Shown here piece by piece: positions 55,601 through 64,000 of a DNA stretch of 64,000 nt. Under the pieces are notes generated by a model. It saw only the letters and a program-made list of their open reading frames with translations, made no database searches and was not told the origin of the DNA. The DNA comes from Bolinopsis microptera. Lineage: Eukaryota; Ctenophora; Tentaculata; Lobata; Bolinopsidae. Both the position numbers and the translations under genes were made by a program. Where the stretch lies: assembly GCF_026151205.1 (NCBI RefSeq), contig NC_087078.1, positions 5,163,675-5,227,674 on the forward strand, read 5' to 3'. Each line of letters begins with the position of its first letter. The stretch's first letter is position 1.

Positions 55601-58600
55601 TGAAACCCTTGGGGTGACATGTTTAGAAGTTGGGACAGACTTTTGTTCTAAGCATTCTCCCTCCATTGGACTGACTGACGAGCAATAATTAGAGTTAGGA
55701 GAGTTAGGAGAATTGCTGGAAGAGGTGGCTCTGCCAGTTTCGGGTGTTTCTCTACTTTTCTTAGCTGTAAGATATTTTTTCGCCAACTTTCCAGTTTCAC
55801 TTTCATCAGAGCTCGAATCCTCCATTGTCACATCAGCCTCACAGAAAGGCTCTTGTTTAGATTTTAGCTTCGGTTTCATGATGTTATCTTCAAAGCTGTT
55901 ATTGGCAGCAGGAGAGTCTGGAGCAAACGCAGCTGGAACTCTCACGTCGTTACTCTCCATGTCTATCTCCATGGTGGCCTCCTCTTTGACAGGGGTTATG
56001 TAATTCAAGAGCAAATCACTCGATTTAGCCAATAGTAATTCTGCTTCATCATCAGATATGCCAGAGGTTATATCCTCACTGATGGATTCATCCTTAGATT
56101 TTTCCAGAACTTTTTCAGATTCTACCCTCTTTTCAGCTGCACTAAAGTCGGGTTTAAGTCTAGTTGGGCTAGATCTTGCAGAGTTTAGGATGTTTCTGTC
56201 AGTCAGTGAACTTTTTGACTGAGACACTACGCTTAGGTCATTAATATCGACCGATTTTGACTTGTCCGGCTTATTGTGGCCGCTCTTGTTTAACCCAACT
56301 GAATCATCAAAGGATGTATCTTCTGAATCAGAATCATCGTAGTCCATACCACCAAAATGCAGTTTCGGTTCAGATCGTAATGAATTTGTTGGTGTGATCT
56401 TGTTCTTTTTTACACCATCAGCAATGCTAGATCGATTGCTAGGGGGTGTTTGAGGGGGTGTTCTCTTTGTAGATGCTACCACACCACTAGAAATGGACCT
56501 TGGAGCTTCATCGATATATGGAGTCATTCTAAAGTCACTTGGGGTGTCACCTTTTGGGCTGGGTGATTTTCTGCCGCTTGCACTGCTTCTCACGCTTTCT
56601 GATAAATAACCAGATATTTCAACATCCGAATTAAGAGAAATGCTGTCCGACAAAGTGTTTTCTGGGAGAGGAGAGATTGGATCAGGACTAATAACTTCAC
56701 CCAACTCGGGGCTAGCAACCGGTTCTGTTTTTTCTGTAATAGAGCTCAAAGTGCTGTCATCGTCATCTATCAAGTAGCCTGCCCCTCTAGGTGAAGCTTT
56801 TGGGGTGCTGCCTTCTGAACTGTCTCTTCTTGGTGTAGTGGGCAATCTTTTAGGAGAACCTTTTTCCGATTTTTCTGGAGTTTTGTCATTCTCTGAGGGA
56901 GGATCTTGGTGGCTAGTTGGTCCACTTTGAGTTGTGCAAGATTGATCCCCAGCATCAAAATCGAAACCAAAATCAAGTTTGAGTTCATTTTTATCGGGCA
57001 GATCTTCTTCATCCCTTGAATCTGGCATTGGTATGGTAGGTATATAACCCATATCTTCAGAGCTAAGATTCACCGAAGATTCATCATCATTTATGTTTGA
57101 TACTTGGCCCAAGGAGTTGTCATCAGTACAAGGACTTGTTCCAGGACTTGGAGAGCGTGATGTGTTTGCTCCCAACTCAACCTGTCCCTCACTTAAATCC
57201 GCCGTCTTATTCATGACTTCTAAAAGACGGTTCACAGCAGCCCCAGGAGCGGGACTAGGTTCAATTGCTTTGTCATGTGTCATAGACAAATCTACCTCAG
57301 AAACCGACTTGTCTGAAGATGAAAAGACGTGATCAACATCTATCTCTATATCGTCTGTAGACTTGTTCATAGGGATATCTGGCGACATTGTTCCGTTTAA
57401 TTCTATCGGAGATGACATAAAACTATCATCTTCTGTCAGATCTCCATCCGGTGGGGCAGTCCAATCGTTAGCGGAGTTCTTATGGTTGACAGCTTCATCT
57501 TGACTATTGATAGTGGTGATGTTATCATGTTCTGGGTTGTACTCAGGATTGTCACATTTCTTGTCATGGTCTTCAAGCAACCTTAAACAAGTGTTGTCAG
57601 CACAGATTTGGGCAAAATCAAAAGCTGTCCAGCCATGTTTGTCTTTCATAGTTGTGTCAGGGAACAGACTCAAAAGATACTTTACAATGCTGACATAATT
57701 TGATTTGACTGCCATCATCAGAGGAGTCCTTCCCTCGTTGTCTACAACATTTAGATCAGCACTCTCAGATCCCAAAAGTTCTACGATTTCGTGATTGTTT
57801 TTCCTTGTTGCAATTATAAGTGGGCTTTCTCCTCCACTATTGCAATGATTTACATCGGCTCCAGAAATAACGAGGAGTGACGAAATGTCAACGTTATCAT
57901 TTGAGACAGCGAATATGAGAGGAGAATTTCCATCTTTATCAGCAAGATTAAAGTCAATAATTGGGGTAAAGTTATGATCAACCAGCAATTGAGCCGAAGT
58001 CGCTTGATTGCATTCGCAACTTTTTATCAGTGCAGTTTTACCCTCATTGTCACAGATGTTTGGATTAACTGAACCAGTGGCTAACAAAAAGCATATAGCT
58101 TCATCGTGGCCTTGAGCACAGGCATAATGAAGAGGGGTTCTCAGATCTTTGTCTATCTCATTAACATCACTCTTTTTGAGAGCTTTCTTTAACTTTTTTA
58201 CATCTCCTTTCCAGGCAGCTTTGCAAGATGCAGGTAGTTTCTGTTTCTTTGCCAGCACATATCCTTTACCAGGACCAAGAGAGTCTGAAAAAAATGCATT
58301 ATAATAACTGCCAAATAAAAGAATTATGAATATGTATTATATGGATTATTTTCATACATGAATTTTCTTTTTTAAGAAACAATTCCGAATTCCACTCGTT
58401 TGTGAAAATATAGGCCATTAAAATTGATTAAAAAAATTTGTGGCAAACATGATTATTTCTTATCTATTAATGCAAATGAGTTATGTAAGTTAAATGAAAG
58501 ATTACCACCCAGCATACCTATAGAGAGGTTTGAAAGGCTGTAACTTGAGTCTCCAGAATTATTGCTAAGTTGAGAGATTGGTCTCCCAGGAGAGCCATCA

Positions 58601-58677
58601 ACACTTAGGTTGGCAAAAGATCCATCAAGGCTAGTTTTATTCTTTTTGGAGCCACTTCTTTTAAATAGCTTTTTCAT
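46680..58677 (-). CDS. ANKRD26-like ankyrin-repeat / coiled-coil protein, eight exons
   Basis: Exons (minus): 58677-58518, 58284-52603, 50937-50849, 50330-50186, 48891-48750, 48145-48065, 47854-47629, 47048-46680; all phases agree, about 2297 aa. The start MKKLFKRSGSKKN resembles MKKIFSKKG of human ANKRD26. About five to six ankyrin repeats follow at residues 71-296 (TPLHYACAQGHDEAI, NEGKTALIKSCE, GNSPLIFAVSN, GRTPLMMAVKS). Residues 300-1040 are acidic, Ser/Pro-rich and probably disordered. From about 1080 to 2230 the chain is almost continuous heptad coiled coil. ANKRD26 sits at the distal appendages of the basal body and links centrosomes to PIDDosome signalling, so a centriole or cilium-base role is likely. 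The 5.7-kb second exon holds most of the protein. Human ANKRD26 is shorter (about 1700 aa). Confidence 0.82.
49219..49232. promoter_or_regulatory. Perfect RFX X-box in an ANKRD26-like intron
   Basis: GTTACC-AT-GGCAAC matches the RFX consensus at every position and is nearly palindromic. It lies in the intron between exons 50330-50186 and 48891-48750. It could be an enhancer or an internal promoter, or a chance match. Confidence 0.35.
49466..49493 (+). mobile_element. CR1-like 3' tail remnant
   Basis: CCTAAAGTAACCTAAAGTAA and the following GTAAG resemble the tail words of the CR1-like copies that end at 33983 and near 44335. Only the extreme 3' end is recognisable. Confidence 0.4.
51370..51436. 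repeat. AT-rich palindromic repeat
   Basis: Alternating TATAATGTATAAT and ATTACATTATAATTATT words form overlapping direct and inverted repeats in an ANKRD26-like intron. The surrounding 50938-52602 intron has no exon that I can see; a frame at 52298-52504 (minus) lacks splice context. Confidence 0.6.
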
Positions 58678-58949
58678 TATCTAGACATTCTAAAGATAGT
58701 AATGTTATTTCCAGTGCACTTCTAAGTGCTAACGCTTTAAAAGGGGGAAGTAGCATTTCAATATAAATCATATTATACATGACTAGAAAGCCTGTGATCA
58801 CAGGGAGGTGATAGAATTTTTTGATAGTCAGTTTTTATAGCATCAAACAATATCCGTCACAACCGAATAATTACAGCCATTAAAATGTAGCTCGCACTGA
58901 ACACAACATAATTACCACAAAACCGATAAAAATGACGTTAAAACAATCA

Positions 58950-58988
58950 TTGCACATGCATGTGCAAAGTTACCATGGTTACTTTGCA
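58950..58988. promoter_or_regulatory. Compound palindromes upstream of the ANKRD26-like gene
   Basis: The perfect 18-bp palindrome TTGCACATGCATGTGCAA (58950-58967) overlaps a near-perfect 26-bp palindrome (58963-58988) centred on an X-box-like GTTACC-AT-GGTTAC with one mismatch to the RFX consensus. It lies about 290 bp before the inferred start codon (58677, minus strand), a usual place for X-boxes of ciliary genes. Promoter function is inferred. Confidence 0.4.
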
Positions 58989-60632
58989 ACTACCTATTTC
59001 TCATCTATTTGCACGTGGGCAGTCGTACAAACAAAGAGAATCTTTCGAATTATAAGTAAGATTAATTCTGAAACTCCCAAGGCATTTCTAGAATGAGATC
59101 CAGCCAATAAATTGATTAACAAAAATTGCTGACAATAATGTACTTTTTCCGCTGTATAGGAAATTCAGATGGAGAAATTTTTGATTGTAAAATTTTACCC
59201 AAATCTGATGTGGTTTTAACAAGATCTGATAAATCGAAAACAAATATCAAACAAAACTAAAAAAGCTGTTAACTCAAAAATTTTAGCTGCAACCCATACA
59301 GATTTATCTTTAACATACGGTTTAGAGCAAGATATCTTATTTCTTAACATGCCATATCTAAGTACAAAAACCCCTATGTATAAGTATAGCTAGTGTATTT
59401 CAGTTGTTTCAAGTTAGGTAACACTATTTTTATGGAGACTGGAAGTGGAAAAATCTAAATATGAGGTCAAACTCATCCATTCCACCATTTGGATGAAAGG
59501 TAGGGTGTTCTCTTAGCTACGCCACAGCAACATGCTGTCATGAGTTATGTCTGTTTTTGGCTACAAGCTATAACCTTCACCATGGTGTCTACGGTTGCAT
59601 CTTACTGCCTGGGTCCTGCTAATGTATTGCTCAGGCTGCAATGTTTTTTTCTTTTTTAATCAATAAACTTTCAAATTGTTACACAAATACATCATTTTAT
59701 TTCAAAGAAAATTTCGCCGAATGACCTTACATGCCTTGACAAGTGACCGAGAGTAAACAAAATTAGGGACACTGAAACACCAGTTGACTAGTAAACTGGT
59801 CATAGCAATTACATCGGGCCCTAAAGTAAACTGGTCATAGCAATTACATCGGGCCCTAGAAATTTTTCTGTATTTTCATAATACAGAATGTAAATGTTTT
59901 GAAATGTTTAGTAAATTTAGTTTTTGTAACTATATTTATTCACGACGTTACAGAAGGAATAGATTTGATGTAGTTTAAAGAGTCCTCACTCTCCTCACGT
60001 CCAACAATGGCATTTCTCTTGTCGCTAATATGGAGTAATACAAATCATTTTAGAAGTACCAGCTTACAATATTGTCCCTGTTATATCACTAATTTAGTGA
60101 TAAGCCAGTCCGATCATCCAATTATTTCATGTTTTAAGGCAAAGTTAAGGAAGGAACTATAAACCCTAATTATAATTAATAAGAAAGTGGTGTTATGAAG
60201 AAGTAAAGTGTGTTGAAGACTGAAGGGGTAAAATGGTCTGGATCATATTTGGACTTACTAGGCCGCGCTCAGCCTGTCATTCCGCCTAATCTCTATGTTA
60301 ATGAACATAATAGCCTGGGGTCCCCAGGTAAATTTGGACCAGATAACAATTGTTCGCGGAGATAAAGGCTTATGTTTATGGTTGTTACTACTTACTATGG
60401 ATTCCATTTTTGTTACTGTACTAGACTGTACTCTTCGATTGAGTCATCCATTAACTAAGTAAAGGGCAAAGAAGAGTTGACACAGTACAAATGTGTTAAT
60501 ATTGCATGGATTAAATATGAAATGGAATCCGTAGTTTATACTTCTTAGTACTTAGTTCCTTTCTGCTCTCTGAGCTAGCCAGTACATATAATAATACTGC
60601 TTTGTACTTGGCCATTGCTAATGGTCTGGCCA
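58989..60632. other. Intergenic stretch with a 35-bp duplication
   Basis: No gene supported. A 35-bp unit (AGTAAACTGGTCATAGCAAT, then TACATCGGGCCCTAA) is duplicated in tandem from 59790 and 59825. The rest is AT-rich sequence. Confidence 0.5.
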
Positions 60633-60941
60633 GGCGCGCGCTACTTCGTAGCACTTGCCATAACATTTCGAGAAGAAAGCGGCGCGCGCTACTTCGAAGA
60701 AATTTAGACGAGTAACATCCGTCAATATTTTCTACTTTTGTATACTGGTTCATAAAATAATAACAAATAGTATAGTACACGCTATATAGCTGATAATTTG
60801 TGAAATATATAAACGCGCGCCCTTTTTGTTAACCAGTGTTAGTGATCAGGCCCAGCGCGCGCTACTTCGTAGCACTTGCCATTTCGAGAAGAAAGCGGCG
60901 CGCGCTACTTCGAAGAAATTTAGACGAGTAACATCCGTCAA
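60633..60941. repeat. GC-rich direct repeat A (two copies)
   Basis: Copies at about 60633-60725 and 60855-60941 share GCGCGCGCTACTTCGTAGCA, TTTCGAGAAGAAAGCGG and TTTAGACGAGTAACATCCGT. Each copy itself contains the GCGCGCGCTACTTCG word twice. The CpG-rich content contrasts with the AT-rich setting and marks a dispersed repeat family. Confidence 0.8.
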
Positions 60942-61245
60942 CTTTTTGGTGAATTGCGGGGGTTTTTTACCAGCTTGCGCTACGCTCGCGCTGAATTGTT
61001 TTGCAACTCATCGACAATTTTAGATTTCAATATAGTACAAACCAATCCTTCTATGCGCGGCGCTCTTTTCGAGCTTTTTGAACAGTGAAGGGAAAGTGAA
61101 CCGAGCAAAAGGCAATAATACAAATAATAATACAAATAACAAACAAGTAAAATGATGACACACGTTGCAACCCCATTTGATCTCGCGCGAAGCGCGCGGC
61201 GGCCGGCCGACCGGAATGCTTAGCGTGCACAAAAAGGTATACAAC

Positions 61246-62038
61246 TTGTAGCGCGATGCACTACTGGGTCGCGCGCGCATCAAATAATGCTTCTCGCAAC
61301 CACATCTTCGGTAGATCGGCGAGATGCACCACTGTGCCTCACCGAGCTGCGAAGGATTGACATCGTGAATCAAGTATACAACGTGCAGCAAGTAAATTTT
61401 AAGATTTTGATTTGATTTGATTTGTTACTCGTTAATTTCGCGTCGTCATTCGTGAAGCAAACATATTATTTTGTGTGCGCGGCGCGGCCCTGTAGTTCCC
61501 AGCACTCAGTAGTGCATTACCAAATTAGTTATTTGATTAACGATGTCAACCCTGCCGAGCAGTTGTATCACGTTGCGACCCCCACGGTCGTTTCACTATG
61601 GTCCTGACGATACAGGGGGAGCCGCGCACTTCGTGCGCGGCGCGTCATACGACGTATGACAACCAAGCAGAGCAACGATCTTCTTCTATGCAAGAAGAAT
61701 AATTCGTGCAGTGTGTCGAAGGCCTCCTAACTAAGTACAAAATAATTGTTTTAATATTATTCACCTGTTATGTTACTGTTTATCTATTTATTAGTTTATT
61801 TGTTAATATGTTTGATAGACGATTTATGTTTATACTTAAAGCTTTTATTTCTATTGAATAATATAAAATGACATTCATTAACTATGAATTATGTATTTGG
61901 TTGCCGCAAGTTGGAGGCCCATCAATGCCGTCCATTTCTGCGGTTGTAGTGCGATGCACTACTGGGTCGCGCGCGCATCCAACAATGCTTCTCGCAACCA
62001 CAGATCGGCGAGATGCGAAGGATTGATATCGTCAATCA
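61246..62038. repeat. GC-rich direct repeat B (two copies)
   Basis: Copies at about 61246-61377 and 61943-62038 share GCGATGCACTACTGGGTCGC, GCTTCTCGCAACCACA and GATCGGCGAGATGC; the second copy lacks about 35 bp. The start GTAGTGC-GAT-GCACTAC of copy two is a hairpin. Open frames across these copies are not convincing genes. Confidence 0.75.
61621..61660. repeat. Two consecutive perfect hairpins
   Basis: GCCGCGCAC-TTC-GTGCGCGGC (61621-61641) is followed directly by GTCATACG-A-CGTATGAC (61644-61660). Both stems are perfect (9 and 8 bp). They lie between the two copies of repeat B and may mark an element end. Confidence 0.6.
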
Positions 62039-62040
62039 AT

Positions 62041-63701
62041 TCCTGCGGCTATTTATACCGCCCCAATATTCAAATATTTGCTCAAATAATTGGGAATTGT
62101 TGGTTGAGTGTTAAAGTGAAACAAATTAAAGTACCAGTTGTGTCAGTATACTTAGTGAAACAAATTTTAGTGAAACAAATTTAAAATTTAATCCTTTATT
62201 TTACAATCATAATATAGTAATATTTATAAGCCTCCGTTTTGAAAGTTTTAAACTTCAATATATTTGCATTTCTATTTAAAGTTCAATTTTATGTATAAGT
62301 CAATAACTGGCTGTCAAAGCCGCGCATTCATGAAACAGGATTAACTTTCTTATAGTTATACAACAAATTAAATTTAAAACTATCCGAGGTTTTAAAAATA
62401 AACTATAATCTTACCTAAATCCAAAGCCTGCTTTATAAAAGTTAATTTTAGATCAAAATATATCGTCAATTCTGAATATTTACAATGCAACATTTCATTA
62501 ATCTATAAATATGAAATAATAAATAAGCGGTACTCCAAGCCCCTACAGCTACACGAATCGCAATTCTTATGCGGCGCGGCTCAAGTCGCGCAAGCACGTA
62601 TTATTTTATACTTTTTGCTTTCTAATAAATATTGCGTCAACGTGTACGTCTAAATGTTCATGTTTTGTGTAAACTGAATTCAATTGAGACTAGTGACAAG
62701 GATAAGGATCCAAGTGCCTGTACGGCTTTTTCGGACCCCTGTGGACCACTACTCTTGAAATCGCTCTACAACATTGAACATTTATAACTGTTATATAACA
62801 TATAACGTCATTTGACAATTATTGTCATTAATCTACAATCTAGTCTAACTATCTTGCTGAGGGGGAGGAGTAAACGCTTCACATTAAAATACTTCCAACA
62901 TACGAAATCTAAAACTATCAAACCGGTTAGTTGATATCATGGACAATTTTTTATATATCTATTTCGTAGTAATATCTTCACATCTTAATACTATAATAAA
63001 TTACAGTAGGGTATATGTTTCGAGAAAGAAAGGTTGGTCCGATTATTAACAAAAGTCAACCAGGGACTCGATGGAGTCGAAAAGGGTACACGGCCGCTGT
63101 CTGGTGCTGCTAGGCATTTATTTATCAAGATGTTTTATTGTATTGGTTTTTGATGATTCTATTTGCTATTTTTCATTACTAATCAAGTTCTAAGTGGAGG
63201 TATAAAGTGACTGTCTGCTGCTTAAGATACTTCATCATCTCATGTCCCGTATAATGATTAAGATAGTATACAATACAGTTTCAGTAGTTGACCCATACAG
63301 TTAAGTCCGTCATAACTCACAATCGTTTAATCGTCAGTCAATAGTCAAAGTCCAAAGTCGTTGTGTGTTTATTCGCTGAGATAGTATATAGTAAGCTAGC
63401 AAGATAAGTTGTTACGCGCGCGCGCGTTTTATCCCGTTAACGTGAAATGTGACAATGAAAACGCTATAAAATTATTACTTTCGCGCGTTACGTAGAGTTT
63501 ACAAGCGTGTAATATTGGTTAACACTGGGTGTACACTGAGTGTAAGTCGCTTAGTTTCACATAAGAGCCGCTGAATATTTCCAATTTTGAGTGTATCGTG
63601 AGCATGTTTTACAGTGCGATTGCTCGGTACTAGTGTGTTTGTGTATATATATATTTTATGTAGATTCATGTAATGCCCTCAACCAACGTCAGAAATCTAG
63701 A
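62041..63701. other. Intergenic stretch
   Basis: AT-rich, with a short alternating CG run at 63414-63426 (possible Z-DNA) and no exon that I can support before the ORF at 63702. Confidence 0.35.
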
Positions 63702-64000
63702 ATGTTAGACTTAGTCATAGAGAACCAAGTTATCAGGTCTAAGAATTTACGTAAAAGTTTTTACAGCTTTAAAAACTGCATAAAATCTTCGCTCCCACCT
63801 TCAGATCATGATAATTTAGAGAGTCATTTATCCAATTTGATGCACATGGAGAGACTTGAACTAACAAAGCGTCATCATTCTAAGTTAAAGAGAGATACAG
63901 ACTACGCCATTTACATTGCACCTTCATATGTGGACAATACCAAACCTGTGAAGAAGAAAAGAAGGAGGAAGAGGAAAAAGGTCAACCGTACTTCGTCTCA
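63702..64000 (+). CDS. Partial ORF leaving the window, basic C-terminal stretch
   Basis: ATG at 63702 opens a frame with no stop through 64000 (about 99 codons, continuing outside). It reads MLDLVIENQVIRSKN..., has LTKRHHSKLKRD in the middle and a strongly basic run KKKRRRKRKKVN near the edge, like a nuclear localisation or nucleic-acid-binding segment. The frame also stays open for some codons upstream of the ATG, so an earlier exon is possible. I do not recognise the family; a retroelement protein is one possibility. Confidence 0.4.
   Translation, partial: MLDLVIENQVIRSKNLRKSFYSFKNCIKSSLPPSDHDNLESHLSNLMHMERLELTKRHHSKLKRDTDYAIYIAPSYVDNTKPVKKKRRRKRKKVNRTSS

Noticed and set aside
55152..57332. 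Plus-strand ORFs opposite the ANKRD26-like exon 2
   Set aside because: They are shadows of a long low-complexity coding exon on the minus strand.

Overview
The window is animal nuclear DNA. It is AT-rich, has many introns bounded by GT and AG, carries an intron-containing tRNA-Tyr gene, and holds several transposon families. The gene set (polybromo, an ANKRD26-like protein, cathepsin L, a PIM-like kinase, a rhodopsin-class GPCR and a secreted TSP1 protein with cysteine-rich repeats) suits an invertebrate. An early-branching marine animal such as a cnidarian seems most likely. That placement is inference; the sequence alone does not settle the species. All exon structures were assembled by hand from splice signals and reading phase. 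The two large minus-strand genes are consistent in phase from end to end.

Layout. 1-10 kb is mostly non-coding. It holds CCAAT/E-box clusters, a candidate promoter with a perfect RFX X-box next to a short spliced first exon (4.29-5.66 kb), a mariner-type foldback element (6.66-7.48 kb), short tandem repeats and a small gag-knuckle-like ORF. At 10.16-12.19 kb (-) lies a secreted protein with three nearly identical 176-residue cysteine-rich repeats and a TSP1 domain. 13.0-15.2 kb holds minisatellites, a strong hairpin, one candidate C-terminal exon, and a G-run plus TACTAAC-rich repeat field. 15.28-22.82 kb is the most unusual part: a two-ORF APE/RT retrotransposon whose coding region is bracketed by two arrays of a 93-bp repeat, each array introduced by the same ~75-bp segment, so the layout resembles an LTR element.

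23.16-24.85 kb (+) is a five-exon GPCR and 25.27-26.10 kb (+) an intronless PIM-like kinase. The kinase meets, tail to tail, a polybromo-like gene with 18 inferred exons (26.24-41.35 kb, -; about 1295 aa). The introns of the polybromo gene hold a non-autonomous hAT element, an intronless cathepsin L gene on the other strand, the tRNA-Tyr gene, a 5'-truncated CR1-like retrotransposon that abuts a splice donor, and a decayed pentraxin-like gene. A second CR1-like fragment lies at 43.5-44.3 kb. A promoter-like block with CCAAT boxes and a perfect X-box (45.3-45.5 kb) precedes a candidate first exon. 46.68-58.68 kb (-) is an ANKRD26-like ankyrin/coiled-coil gene of eight exons (about 2297 aa), with a palindrome-rich region upstream. 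58.7-63.7 kb is non-coding with GC-rich direct repeats and hairpins, and a new ORF starts at 63.70 kb and leaves the window.

Functional themes. Polybromo acts in chromatin remodelling (PBAF). ANKRD26 belongs to the base of cilia, and three perfect RFX X-boxes plus one imperfect match suggest ciliary promoters nearby. The retroelement with flanking arrays is the best candidate for something undescribed.
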